Origin: Carettochelys insculpta
Taxonomy: Eukaryota; Chordata; Testudines; Carettochelyidae
Direction of reading: 5' to 3'
DNA length: 64,000 nt
Assembly (NCBI RefSeq): GCF_033958435.1
Contig: NC_134137.1
Location: 240,854,501-240,918,500 of the forward strand
Below, in pieces: positions 44,409 to 56,904 of this stretch; positions within the stretch are counted from its first letter, which is position 1; each line of letters begins with the position of its first letter. The translations under genes were made by a program, and so were the position numbers. The notes below the pieces were generated by a model, which saw only the letters and a list, made by a program, of their open reading frames with translations, was not told the origin of the DNA and ran no database searches.

Positions 44409-45125
44409 ATTCATAGAAATGGAGGGCTCGTAGGAACTTTGAGAGATCATTCAGTCCACTTTCTGGTCCTGAGGCAGGACCAAGGGTAGTTAGACCATCC
44501 AGACATGTATTTTGTTGTCTAACCTGTTCTTAAAAACCTCTAAGGATGTAATTCCACAGTCTCCCTTAGAAGCCAATTCCAGATCTTAACTATCTGTATC
44601 ATTAAAAAGTTTGCCTTGTTGCAGATTAAGCCCACCATTTCTTGTCTTGCCTACAACAGGCCTGAGGAACAAATGATATCCAGTCCCTTTAAAATAGCAC
44701 TTAACATATTTGTAAACGTACCAAATCCTCCATTAGCCTTTTCTTCTCCAGACTACACAAACCCAGTTTTTTTCAATCTTTCCTCATAGGTCATGTTTTC
44801 TAGACAATTAATCATTTTTGTTATTCTTCTGTGGATTTTCTCCACTTGTCCTCAGCTCTCCTGAAGTGTAGTAAGCAAAACTGGACACAGCTCTCCAGCT
44901 GAGGCCTCATTACTGCCAAGTAGAGCAGGTCAGTTACCTCCTGCATGGCACTTTATGTACCTCTTTTATGTATGGCACTCCTGCCAATATACCTCAGAAT
45001 GATATTAGTCTTTTTTCACAACTGCATCTCATTGTTGACGCATAATCAACTTGTGATCCACTATCACCCTCAGATCCTTTCAGATATACCCCATAATACT
45101 CAGACCTCAGTGGTTTAGGATGCAA
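44409..45125 (-). mobile_element. CR1 LINE, older subfamily, 3' part
   Basis: Minus-strand CR1: 'ttcagtccactttctggtcc', 'cctgttcttaaaaacctcta', 'gattaagcccaccatttctt', 'caatctttcctcataggtca', 'ctggacacagctctccagct', 'gaggcctcattactgccaag'. It is too diverged to translate. A continuation at 45640-45850 shows it was split by later insertions. Confidence 0.85.
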
Positions 45126-45192
45126 ATTTTCAACCACCATTACCCAGAGCCTCAATGATGCAACTTCATTGTTGAATTTACTACAATACTAT

Positions 45193-45396
45193 GGCTATGT
45201 CTACACTTGCCCCCTTCTTCAAAGGGGGTATGGTAATCATCCTGATCGGAGAATACTAATGAAGTGCTGCAATGAACATGCAGCACTTCATTTTGCTAAT
45301 TCTCCCCGCGGCAACTTCAAAGTGTCAAACTTCAAAGTGCCAGCATGCTGTGTAACCGTGGGCACTTAAAAGTAGGGGGCAAGTGTTGACATAACC
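45193..45396. mobile_element. MITE, 204 bp, inserted within the CR1
   Basis: Left 'ggctatgtctacacttgccc' and right 'gggcaagtgttgacataacc' are inverted copies, with TAT on both sides (45190-45192, 45397-45399). The terminal style is shared with the MITEs at 42452 and 32225. The interior has 'aagtgctgcaatgaacatgcagcactt', a hairpin with 9-bp arms. Confidence 0.85.
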
Positions 45397-45399
45397 TAT

Positions 45400-45639
45400 A
45401 TGTTTAAACAGAATGAGGGGAAATGTTTAAGCTTTTTTATCTATTATTCAGCACAATGACTGACCAAGTATTATTATTTTATAAACTACTACTGGTTAAT
45501 AACACAGTGAAAGCATCGTGATTGGTTAATAATTAAGCATCATTAATCATTAAATCATACAATGTTTTAATACCCTGTGCTGCAAAGAGCTGAAGGAGAC
45601 ACATTAAAAAGACACATAGCTGGAGAGCTACAGTCTGGC
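45400..45639. other. AT-rich segment between MITE and CR1 continuation
   Basis: Contains two 'ggttaataa' repeats and runs of 'attaa'. It is not CR1-like, so it may be a further old insertion; family not recognised. Confidence 0.35.
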
Positions 45640-45850
45640 CACACCAGTTATATCCCATTTTGTAGTTGTGCACCTGATTTTTTTCTTCTGAAGTGTAGTA
45701 CTTTGCACCTGTCTTCACTGAATTTCATCATCTTGATTTCAAACCAACAACCAGTTACTCAAGGTTTTTTCAAATTCTAATCTTGTTCTCTAATGCGATA
45801 ATTATACCACAGGTTTCTCTGATGACAATTATGTCACATTAGTGATTATT
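45640..45850 (-). mobile_element. Continuation of the split CR1
   Basis: 'tatcccattttgtagttgtg', 'gaagtgtagtactttgcacc', 'cttcactgaatttcatcatc' follow the CR1 coding region just 5' (on minus) of the part at 44409-45125. Confidence 0.75.
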
Positions 45851-46369
45851 CACTAGTATTTCTAGATTTCTAGCCCTTGCAGTTTACATTAGTATAGTAA
45901 CAGCTAAGATATTTATTAGATTTCCTCTCTATATTCCTATTTGTCTCTCCTTTGTCCATGATGTGATTTCCAATGTCGCCTACCCCCGTTTCCCCCATTC
46001 TGAACCTACATCAAATTCTTCATGTTTTTGGGCTTATCTGTGGACTCTGTCTCCCATTAAATCAGTCTTGTTTCATTTTAGCATTAGATAGCAAACATTT
46101 TGGTCACAAGATTAGCCAGCTTTAAAAATATGCCATAAGAGTTGCCACACTGGAAAAGACCATGGTCATGTAGTTCAATAGCCAGGTTTGTTGCTGGTGT
46201 TTCAGAAGAAAGTGAAACAAGCTCATAATACCTCCAGCTACTATTATTCCATGAGCTTAACAATGTTAATTCTTGATGACTCTGCTGTTGATTAGCTGAT
46301 GAATCTGCAATTTTTACTCTAGCTAGTACAGGTATCATTCTTAGTCATGCAAGCAAATCTCTTTTCAGA
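45851..46369. other. No gene seen
   Basis: Nothing recognisable. Confidence 0.45.
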
Positions 46370-46578
46370 GTCAACAGTGATCGTGGAACAAAATGCAAAA
46401 GGAAGTGGTGATTCTGTTATCTCTCAGTCTTCAAATCAAGACTCGATGGCTTTCTGGAAGATATGCTCGAGACAAATATAAGCTACTGGACTCAATACAG
46501 GGGAAATCAGATGAAATACAATAGCCTGTGTTAGAGCAAACTAGAGGGTTTAATGGTCCCTTCTGACCTTAGATTGAT
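46370..46578 (+). mobile_element. CR1 LINE 3'-end fragment
   Basis: 'cagtcttcaaatcaagactc', 'gatggctttctggaagatat', 'atgaaatacaatagcctgtg', 'ttagagcaaactagagggtt' and 'taatggtcccttctgacctt' follow the CR1 3' end. Confidence 0.8.
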
Positions 46579-49500
46579 GAAAAATATTTTGAAAGCTTTC
46601 ATGCTGTCATGAGACTCCAGTCTCCTCACTAATCTCTAGGAGACTACATCTTCCCTGGAAGAGTGGAATCAGTCTGAAGAGGGACAGATGAAGTACACAG
46701 CTGTATCCATTCCTATACACATAGTCATTACAAAGAAAATTAGAATGCTTAGGAAACATAGGATGCTAAGGCAAGTTTAGGGCTTATCCAAAGTCCACCA
46801 AAGCTAATGACTGCCTTTCCAGTCACTTGTATGGTCTTCTACACAGACCCTTAGTGCACAATGTAAATGTATGGACTGACAGCTTAGAGTTTTGAACAGT
46901 CATACTGATTTTTGACAATCTCTAAATATGAGTAAAGACATAGTAAACATTAATCCTCCTTAAAAATGAGAGAAGTAGGTTTTAGTCTTGGGACACCCCT
47001 GCAGATCATGCAGTTGGGAATATTGTTTCAGCAACCACAGCAAAGGCATTTAGCAACAGTGTAAAAACAATTACATCCAGTTTTCATACTGCAAACAAGT
47101 GATTAAAAGGAAAATGTTCCAAACAGACACCACTGGGCATTTCACTCATCTCAAATAATCCCTTAGCTGTTGCTGTACAACATAGAATATAGCTGACTTC
47201 TGACAACCATTTACAGGCAGTCACTTTTCTATATCTGTCACTTGCTTTGCTACTTTTTCTGATTTAAAGGGAAGAGCCATTGTTTCTTATAGTGTTTAGG
47301 GCCAGCTTCAAATAAACCATCTTATTTATTGTAAGCTCTGCTTTTCCCCAGTAATATTGATTTTTTGGTCCAGTGAAAGCATAAATACTATTTTTAGTTT
47401 GAATATAAATCATACTGTGAATGAGCAGTCTGATTATTCTAAAAATAGTTTATCTGTTCTAAACTAGTCCCTAAATCTTAAGAGTGAGAGAGAAAGAGAA
47501 AGAGAAAGAGAGTGTGTGTGTCCTTCTGCCTGCCTGTCTCTGTAAGAGAAATGGCATCTCAGTTGTGTTGATTGTCTTTGTCTTAGAGAAGAAGGTTATT
47601 TCTGAGACACCAGTGGTTATCTGGAAGAGTATTTACAATGCTTCAGTACCAGCACGTCTCCCTTCAGAATGTGTCTCAGAAGTCACGAAAGGAAACCACA
47701 CACTGTGAAGACTAAACATTCTTTAGTAAGCCTCAGTTACAGCAAGTTCAACAGCAGAGGCTGTTGAGAGTGCAGTTACTAAAATTTTCCAAATAAATAA
47801 AGCAAACAAGTTACTTGAGGAAGAAAATCACATCAATATGATTTATAACAGTGGGAGCTAGTCCATCAAGGCAGGATGAACCCAGTGAACCAGCCGTAAC
47901 TGGCCACCCATCGATTTCAGCCTTGCCTCCAACGCTTTAGCTCATTTGATGTGGTCCATAAGAACTGGTATGGGCCTGCTTTGTTTTTAGGAGTGTGCAG
48001 GCTTCCAGCAATGCTCAGCAAGGTCTCCGAGATTCAATATGGGCTTATATTAATGGGAAAAAAATATAGGGATCCCATTTACAGCCTTCTGGCAGCAGGT
48101 AGGTAGAAAAAAAAAACCCTCCAAAATCAATGTTTGCCTTACTGAGGGCCTCCTTAGGTGTACATTGGAAACAATTCTGTCTGTCTGCCACAGTTAAGCC
48201 ACCCTGCAGCCTGGTGTGCCAGCCAGTAGTAGAGAGTGGTCCAGAATCAACAGGTTGCTGCTGCTGAGCGGTACCAGACCATTTAGCAAAAAAGGGATGG
48301 AAAATGTTATATGTGACAACACCTGATGAATAGTGATAATGAACAAAAAGCACAATGGGAGCAAATGAGCATCTCAGCTCCTTTTCCTCCAAACTGTGAC
48401 ATTACATTGTAGCAGGCACCACTAATGTGAAGGATATTTTTAGCAGTCTGAGCTCCTCCTACCTAGTATAAGCCACCCGCCTCATCTTTCTTCTTCCCAT
48501 CTCCAGCTCCAAGCTCAAAGGAATGCACGTTGTATACACCATGGGCCTGAGTCTCCACTACCTCACAGTATCTATAGTCACACTGGAGGTTGCATTTTAT
48601 ATCCATTGGATACAGGTGTAGATAGCTTAGCAGCATGAAAAGTTGTCAGAAATGAGGCTCTGTGCACTTGATCATAGAACATACAGCCATACAGCTTTCC
48701 GGCTAGCACATCTACCTTGGTGCATGCATACCTTTTACAACTAGATTCCTCCAAATCCCATAATTTTTGCTTTATTACTGAACTTTATATTGAAATTCTT
48801 ATTAAATATCATATAATTAGATTTTTCCAGTTCACTTTATGCTCATTGATGAGACACAAAACTTGCATGTTTTGAGTCCATTCCACTCTATATGCTAATC
48901 CAATTATAATTGTTGCACTGCAGGGCATTGGAACATTTATGCTTCATGAAGTCTTCTGGGTGAGACATTCAAAATCCTGAGTTCTGTTGTATTACAGTCT
49001 CCACCTGAAATTCTTATCAGACAATGTTTCTGAGACCTTTTGAAGGTAAATGGTCTGCATATAGATCCATGCACAAAGTCACATATTGCTTTTTTAACAT
49101 CTACTTCATATACTATTATCTAAAATATTCCTTCTTTACAGTGCCCAATGAAAGAGTGATTACTACAGCACAGATGAAGTGCATTGCTTACTACCAATCT
49201 ATTACAATGCAAATAGTTATTCCCATCTTTGCTAAACACATGTACCTCACCATATACTATCTGAGCCCAGTTTTCTGCTAGAGCTGCTACTCACAAACAC
49301 CATGCACTTTGGGGTTTAACCTTTTGTAAACTTGGCAGTTCTTCCAGGGCTTTGTTTATGTACTTGGCACTCAATTCAATGAGCCAGACTGGAACAAGCA
49401 GTTAAAGTGCTCTTTCTTCTGAAAAATATTAGAGGGCTTTGTTGTAATTCTTCAGAACATCATCTCAGCACTCAAAACACCTAACCTGTTCATTAAAAAA

Positions 49501-50080
49501 CAATGAGTGCACTGTAATCCAGGTTTCTCAGGTAGGTATTATATCCCTACCGGAGTGTGAAATGTGTTTTTCTACATAATTTATAGCTTTCCTGTAATTC
49601 ACGAAGACTCTTTTTACCATGCATAAATGGTCACCTCTTGTTTATACATTGCTATGGCACATAACTCCTAACAGGCCAAAAAAAAAGTCATAAAGCTAAT
49701 ATTTACTCATTACATCCACATACAGTGTGAAAAAAAAACCACGCCACCCTCCCCTTGCTCCCCTGAAATTTTGATGGGGGATAAAGATTTTCTAAAAAGC
49801 TATAGGTATTTATACTGGTCTTAATGATATTCACCATCAAGTTATTTCCCTCCACACTCATTTGCTGTGACTATGAATAAACCCAAACAGATGATAGAGA
49901 AGGAGGAGTGCTGTAAACATACGATTTACGTGGGTGGCAGCCCTACAACCCCATTTTGTTTACTTCTCTGGCGCTCAGCCTGGAAATGCTGCTTATCGAC
50001 AGTATTTGACCAAGTAAGCACCTACCATGTTCTCAAAACACCATTTCAGCCTCAAAACACTCTTGTGAAGAACAGTGGCT
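46579..50080. other. No gene seen; one purine-rich microsatellite
   Basis: About 3.5 kb of AT-rich DNA. A (GA/GAAA)n tract running into (TG)n sits at about 47483-47520. Frames at 48045-48392 and 49024-49281 lack any recognisable domain. Confidence 0.4.
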
Positions 50081-50235
50081 AATTTTATGCACTTTTTACA
50101 AAGAATTAAACTGAGGTACAAAATGGTTTTCCAGTCACACAATGACTCACTGACAGAGTGATGGTGGAACAAAACCTCAGCTGCCACAACTCCTAATCCC
50201 CCCTGCATTAGACAGCACAGTCTCTCTGTTAGATT
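50081..50235 (-). repeat. MIR-like SINE fragment
   Basis: 'aattaaactgaggtacaaaa', 'gtcacacaatgactcactga', 'cagctgccacaactcctaat' follow the reverse MIR core. Confidence 0.55.
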
Positions 50236-50414
50236 GCGTGGTTTGCTGAATGCCATAGAGCTTCTGACGTAAATATACACATTCTTCCTGTCATGAAATG
50301 TGTGGGCATCTTGTGAGTAGCTCTGACACTGTGTTAGAATCAACTGATGTTATTTATGGTTGAGATGATTTCACTGGGGCAATCCAAAAAAGGACAAAGA
50401 AGCTAGAGTGCACA

Positions 50415-50505
50415 TTTATGAACATAAGAACTGCCCTACTGGATCAATCCCAAGATGTATCTAATGCAATATTGTGTCCCTGACAGTGGCCAGAAACAAA
50501 TAAAA
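50415..50505 (-). mobile_element. CR1 LINE 3'-end fragment
   Basis: 'atgaacataagaactgccct', 'actggatcaatcccaagatg', 'ccctgacagtggccag' match the reversed 3' end of the CR1 subfamily also seen at 19976 and 29860. Confidence 0.7.
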
Positions 50506-53500
50506 TAGAAAAGAAAAAGAACACTATAACCTCTGTTGAAGAGTATACAAAAAGACACAACCTCCTCTCCACTGCAACCCCAAATGGACATCAGGTTATA
50601 GGACTGAGACATAGTTGAGAAGGTTTTAATCTCAGATAGACACTGACCAAATCAGAAGCCAGAAAGCTGATGCCATTGGAAATTTAAAAGTTAAAACAAA
50701 CGTATTTGGGTGGATGGGAAAGGGGGTAAACAACAACTCAGAGTTTAATACCTTGATGCAAATACACCTCCGTTTATTGGTTGTGAGGGAGATTCAAACC
50801 AAAGCAATTCTGGAAGGGAGAAATACGGCAGTTGGAGCTGGGCCAGTATCCTATGACAGGAGCCTGTGAGAATTTGATCCTGCCAGGCATGAACTAGAAT
50901 CTTTAACTTGATTTGGGCCAGACCTAGAGCTGGTCAGGAAATGGTATTTTTCCATGGGAAATTCAACTATTTGTCAAAAACAAAACAAACAACAAAAAGA
51001 TTTTCAAGCTAAACCTAAAAGTTTTCAGTTAAAAAGCTTTCAATGAAAACTTAACATTTTCCCTGGAAAGCGCACACTTCTTACAAAGTCATTTATTTAA
51101 TGGAAACCTCATTTTGCTATCCAAAACCAATTTTGGCCAGCCAAATACTGCACAATATGCTGGATGAACAAAGAAACAAACCCTGTCTCCTCAGCTAATT
51201 TTCAGTAAATTAAAATGAAAGAAGTGACAGATGCATGTACACCTCATGGAATCCTTAAAAGAAACCTCTGAAGTAAATTCCTATTCGTTCTTATTTGAAT
51301 AACTTCTCTCTTCAAGTTTAATATAATGGAACCACCTTCTGCTGGTGAAAGTGATGGTTGCATAGAAGCATGTGGTTTTCATCTCTCTCTGTTCCTTCTC
51401 TGCCGGTGTGACTATGTTCTCTTTCTGTTCTATCTCAGAATTTTGCCATGCTGACCAACACCACCATTTGTTTTCTTTCAGTATCCTGCCTTTCCATTCC
51501 TCTCCCTTTTGTGACCTCCAGTCAAACTTTCTTATTTCATGGCCACTCATAATCCCCCTCTTTCATTGACTTCCATAGCACTTGCTTCCAAAGCTAGCCT
51601 CTCCTTTCCTACTTTTTTATTGTCCTTTCCATGCAGCTGAGCATTTATATTTAGCTCATAACTTTAGCAGTTGAACTTGTCTCCTGGGCCACCCACATCT
51701 TTAGGCTGGAGACAACTAATTAGAGAGAAGCTAACCGCTGAGGAACACACAGGGCTTCTCAAAAAGAAAGAAAATTGGAAGCAGAGAAGGCAACAGGCAG
51801 AAATTGCAGTGACTACCTGGGAGAAGGGAGCGGTGTTTGGGTGGCTACAGACATGAACTGCCTAAAGTTCCTTCTTTGGGATGAGGGAGTGAAGAAATTG
51901 GCGAACCCTGAGATGTGGGGAGGACAGGAGGTATGGAAGTGACTCAACGAAAAGCAGCAATATGAAGCCCATGGGTCTTGGCTGCTCTGTGGAGGATCCA
52001 TGAGCAAGAATCTAGACTAGATGGTGAGCTCAGACTCCTCTGCCAGCTACTGTGGGAGTGGTACCGTGAGGCAGTGTAACAGAAGACAGCTTGATACTGG
52101 TGGAGAGCAGGAACACTGATCCATTTCCCCTGAAGGGGAACAACAGTAGTAACCTAGCCAGCGAGCTGAGTTACAGGAGATGCCACTGCTTTTCCACAGA
52201 GACAAACAGACAGAGGACACCATTGGAGGAGGCATCTGCCTGACTGAGCTAATCCCCAGCACTGCCAGGAGGCAGTGCCATGCAGGGGTGAATAGAGCAA
52301 CTCCACTACAGAAGTTCATGGACTGATCCCAATTCCTCCATATTAAATACATTCTTTCATCACTTGGCTCCACTTTCTTTCCTTTTCTATACAACTTTAT
52401 TTCTCTTCATTTATTTAGCTTCATGCTTTCAATGCCTGCTGACTGTAATGAAGTTATGACACAAAGGAGTACTAGTAAGAGGCTGGCATTAACCGTCTGG
52501 ACCACCAGCATGGGTGAGATCCATAGCCACTGAGACATGCTCCTTCATTCTCTCTCTAATTTCAGCGGTAAAAAGCTCACTAATAAATCTGTGCACACTT
52601 ATAGTGATGGTGCTTCCAGCTCCAGTATCTGTCTGGCAATTCACTTTGTTTCATTGCAAGGTGTCATGACAGCAATACAATTGCCAAATGGTTGCTTTCA
52701 TTGGAAGCATGACAGCGCATATCTTGGGCTGGCCGCAATTCACATATTCATGCAAACAAACCTAGACTCTGCCATTTGTTTAGCCTTGTATTTATTTTTA
52801 TGTCAGGACACATTTTTAATTGGATACATTTCATTTATTTCACTGCATGATACTACTTCAATTTGGGAAGACAGTTTTCACTTGCCCTGCTAATATCTAC
52901 GGCTCTCTGAAAAGTCAAGATCATTTCAGGAAATAGCATTGTTTTGTCTTGGTTATCCATTATATCATACACCAATAATTCAGGAGTCCATATGATAGCA
53001 GTTTAAATTCACACAACTTAGATTTATCACTCAGGTCTGTAACAAACGGTCATAAGTCACTTGGCAGGTAATTTCTTAGGAAGAAACTGACCCATTCACA
53101 AGAGAAAGTCTTTGTGAATCTCCATATTCTTGTCTTTTCTGAACGGGTTGGTCCTATGGTTTGCAGGCTCCTTTGTGTACCCACTGGAATACATTGTAGA
53201 TGTCCAGCACCACTGGGAATACCACTTGCAGCACTGTAGAATATTTCACCATCTACACTTTCTCTGTAATGCCACTTGCTAAAGGGAATATTTGAAAGCA
53301 GAGTTGACCTTTCAGACTGTCAAATGGAAGATAATTTTTTATTATGTTTAGTGTTGTAAGTTGTATTTCACATGACCCGTAGGAATAACAATCACAGTGT
53401 CAGAGTAAGCAGTCTCCATGGTTAGAAAAACTCTGCATTTTGGTTTGGCATTTTGCTGACATCATTTCTGAGTGTAGGATATTTCAGCTGATCAAAGGGC

Positions 53501-54700
53501 AGAGTTATTGTGCAGTTACTGACGTATAACTGCACATATTTTTCGCTTTTCTATTTGTGCCCTCATGGACCTTGTTTGAATGTAAGTGCCTGTTTTGCAC
53601 AATCACTAAATAGTTATTTATTATTATCTGCACTTTCCGGGAATCCTTCTGTTCTGATTGACTGAAATTGGACATCAGCCCATGAAAGCCCAGCAATCTG
53701 AATACAGAAGCCTATTCCCTGCCAGTAAAGTGTTGCACATATGTAATCATTCTGTGAGCTTGCAAAACTGTCTACGCAGATCACTCTGCTGGTTGGTTCC
53801 TTGAATTTGCCATGAACCAAGGTGCTCTCTCAGTGGTTCAACAGCTTCGTATGAGACAGAAGAAAATGCATATGAAATGAAAGGTTGGGGGCGAGGTCAA
53901 TGAAAATGGAACTGTGAAATTTCGGAAAGGGATTTATTTATTTATTTATTTAAAAAAGCAGAAGGTGGGGCTGCTTCTCCTTTGTTTTTTAAACCCTCTC
54001 CTTTTCCACTCTTCACCCTAAAATAATGGTCAGCTCTTTTGATAAAAATCTTATGATCAAATTGTGCCTTAATTCACAGGAATGGATCAATGAATCAGAG
54101 ATGCTCCATTTTGAGCACAACTATGTTACAGCTGTTCCAGGGAGAAGAGCCCTGTTGGCCTGTAGAGAGGGAATATGAGGAGGCAAAGGATATAACAACC
54201 AGGAATGGAATGAAATCTTGGAAAAGAAGAAAGGGAGAGGATAGAAAGAGATGAAAGAGTGGCCAAAACCAGTGATTTTTAAAAAACAATTCATTTTCAG
54301 TGGGGTTTCACAGTTCATCAAGAGAGTTATTGTAAACAGGTATATGTTTATTATCTGTGGATAGGACTGGATCCTCAAATTTTCATATTGTCACTGTTCA
54401 TGGCCTAGATAAGACAAGCTGCTCCACTTGAGCAGAGCCCCACTGATGGGGCTCTGGGCTCTGTCCAGCTTGCAGGATTCGGGCCTATAGTGTGGTTGAA
54501 AGATAGTGATATCCCTATTGATGTAACTCACATCAATATTAACCTCCTGAGTGACCCTGCAGGATTGTTTCCATCTGACAAAACCACCTGCAGTAGCAGA
54601 TCATCCTTCATCTACAGGAAACCCCGGATAGGCTCCATCTTCCCATAACACAGCTGTCTACAACCCTAATAAACTACTCACTAGGTTAATTACTACTATT
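50506..54700. other. About 4.2 kb with no recognised gene or repeat
   Basis: AT-rich DNA with a (TTTA)n tract at about 53932-53953. Frames at 52047-52394 and 52537-52893 (115-118 codons) show no domain and no splice context. Confidence 0.4.
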
Positions 54701-54701
54701 A

Positions 54702-54713
54702 TGTTCTAGTTAA
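54702..54713. repeat. Target-site duplication, left copy (second PLE)
   Basis: 'tgttctagttaa' recurs at 56050-56062 with one extra base possible at the border; similarity extends further ('actttgt' against 'ttatgt'). Confidence 0.6.
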
Positions 54714-54811
54714 CTTTGTTTCACAGAGGTAGCCGTGTTAGTCTGTATCTTCAAGAACAACAAGAAGTCCTGTGGCACCTCATAGACTAACAGATACTTT
54801 GGGGCATAAGG

Positions 54812-54839
54812 TTTCGTGGGCAAAGACCCACTTCATCAG
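54812..54839 (-). ncRNA. Hammerhead-ribozyme-like core, best copy
   Basis: On minus: CTGATGA (54839-54833), a perfect 5-bp hairpin GTGGG/CCCAC with loop TCTTTG, then GAAA (54815-54812), followed by 'ccttatgcc'. All core positions of both hammerhead boxes are intact. A short stem III over 'ttat' is possible; stem I is not obvious from the flanks. Confidence 0.6.
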
Positions 54840-54912
54840 ATGCATGGGGGGCAGGGTTCAAAGCAGTATTTAAAGAGTGGGTTCCCAGTAAACAGTCCAG
54901 TTTCATCACATA

Positions 54913-55760
54913 AATACCACCCTATACCGAAAACCCACAGACCGCTGTGTATACAGCCAGGCACTAAGGTACAACCGTATTTGCTCCAATCCGTCAGACA
55001 CAGACAAACATCTACAAGACCTTTATGACGCTTTCCTCAAACTACAATACCCAATTAAGAACGGGAAGAAACAGATTGAAAGAGCCAGATGGGTACCCAG
55101 AAGCCACCTGCTACAAGACAGGCCTCACAAGGAAAACATGACAACACATAAGGTGCCACAGGACTTCAATGCATCATCAGGAATCTGCAGCCTACCCTGA
55201 GTGAGCCCTCACTCTCACAGACCTTAGGAGGCAGGCCTGTCCTTGCCTACAGACAGCTTGCTAACCTTAAACAAATTCTCACCAGCAACTATAGACCACA
55301 ACACAGTAACCCTAAACCTGGAACCAATCCCTGCAGCAAACCTCACTGCCAACTCTGCTCACATATCTACACCAGAGATATTATCACAGGACCTAACATC
55401 AACCATACCATCAGGGGCTCCTTTACCTGCACATCTACTAATATAACATATGCCATCATTTGCCAGCAATGGCCCACTGCAATTTACGTTGGCCAAACTG
55501 GACAGCCTCTACGTAAATGAACAAATGGACATAAATCAGACATCAGGAATGGTAACATACACAAACCTGTAGGAGAACATTTCAATCTCCCTGGACACTC
55601 ACTAACAGATTTAAAAGTAGCAGTCCTACAACAAAAAAATTCAAAAATAAAATGGAGAGAGAAATCTCTGAGCTGCAATTCATTTGCAAATTTGACTCCA
55701 TCAGCCAAGGATTAAACAGATACGGGGAGTGGCTGGCCTGTTACAAAACCAGTTTCTCTG
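54913..55760 (+). pseudogene. PLE C-terminal relic: RT thumb, Cys/His linker, GIY-YIG
   Basis: First open block, 54913-55197: 'TLYRKPTDRCVYSQALRYNR', 'IERARWVPRSHLLQDR', the RT thumb/linker homologous to 14210-14460 of the first PLE. A TGA at 55198 ends it. The second block, in a shifted frame, has 'VLAYRQLANLKQIL', the Cys/His motif 'CSKPHCQLCSH' and the GIY-YIG core 'TYAIICQQWPTAIYVGQTG'. One Cys of the C-x2-C pair is Trp ('CQQW'). The codon for the catalytic Arg region is interrupted by TGA at about 55518 ('PLRK' stop). 'LPGHSLTDLKVAVLQQ' follows. Endonuclease-dead and RT-less. Confidence 0.83.
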
Positions 55761-55969
55761 TGATGGAAGTTCACACCTCCACATTAGAATCTGACAATGG
55801 GCCACGTGCCCCCTGAGTGATTTTCTCCTCTCTTGAGCTATACTACGAAAACGGGCCATTTCCATCCTGACTGAATAGACCTTGTCAGCTCTGGCCTTGA
55901 ACCCTTTTACTGGGACCCCATTCTGAAAATACTTCTCTGAAACTCCTCCCCCCGGCCCCACTCATGCAT

Positions 55970-55997
55970 CTGATGAAGTGGGTTTTTGGCCACAAAA
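55970..55997 (+). ncRNA. Hammerhead-like core with a lost GAAA box
   Basis: CTGATGA (55970-55976) and a GTGG/CCAC hairpin are kept, but the second box reads AAAA (55994-55997) where the inverted sister copy has GAAA. The context CAAAAG against CGAAAC suggests CpG decay. Predicted inactive. Confidence 0.5.
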
Positions 55998-56062
55998 GCT
56001 TATGCTCCAAAATATCTGTTAGTCTATAAGGTGCCAAAGGACTTCTTGTTGTTCTAGTTAAT

Positions 56063-56900
56063 TATGTGACTTTGGATGTTCAAGTTTTGTTATTTGTTAG
56101 ACTTACAAATATATCTGACGTCTGCTTAAGCTAAATAAGCAGTACAATGGCATTTCTCTATTGAACCCAAACGTCAGATGCTCTGCTAAGGTCATTAGAA
56201 ATCTTATGTCAGCTAATCCTGCCAACTTTTACAAGACAGTTACTGCAAATATTTTCTTCTCTGTTTGATCATATCATCTCTAGACATTTCTCTGGTGTTT
56301 TGATGTGAATTACAACTATGTAAGACTTGGACTTCCTAGTGTGAAGAATCCTTTACATAAACAGTATCATCAATAATATTTTGGCACACTGTGTGCGGTA
56401 CTTGTTTTCCACATTTTTGTCCTATCTGTGTCTGGGCTGTCTGATCACTGGTCACTCCAATGTTCAAGAGTCTGTGTCTGCAAATTATCTGAAAGATGGG
56501 GCAAAATGATTAATACAGGGTTGCCTGAATTTTATAGGAACTGGTGTGACTTGTGTACTCTATTTAAAAGCAAAAACAACTGTACTTCTTGATATATAGG
56601 CTGCAAAATGAATTCAGAGGCTTCACAAGTCACTTCCTAGTTGAGCTTGCACTGAGATTTACACTTGAAACAGGACTAAAATCCCTGTTTCCCAGAAGTA
56701 TCATGATATGCTGGAGTTCATCTGTGAAAGAGAGATACACCCTTCTGACTAATGATAAAAACAGCCAATCTACTCAAGAAGCTTAATCTCCTACAGCAAA
56801 AAACTTTGCACATTAACACAAGCTTCACTTTGCACTCACATCAATCAGAAGTAACTTCACAGTAATATAGATGTAAAACTGGAAGTGTATAGGCCTGCTG
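56063..56900. other. No gene seen
   Basis: AT-rich unassigned DNA. Confidence 0.45.
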
Positions 56901-56904
56901 ATGA

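Larger units (their letters stand above)
54714..56050 (+). mobile_element. Penelope-like element with inverted 5' tail copy
   Basis: Starts with a reverse-complement copy of the PLE 3' tail (54722-54845), continues with the C-terminal coding region on plus, and ends with the same tail in forward orientation (55961-56050). The inverted copy reaches about 25 bp further ('gtagccgtgttagtctgtat') than the 3' copy. Coding starts in the RT thumb region, so RT fingers and palm were never copied. PLEs are known for such terminal rearrangements, with tail-derived LTR-like segments in direct or inverted order. Confidence 0.85.
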
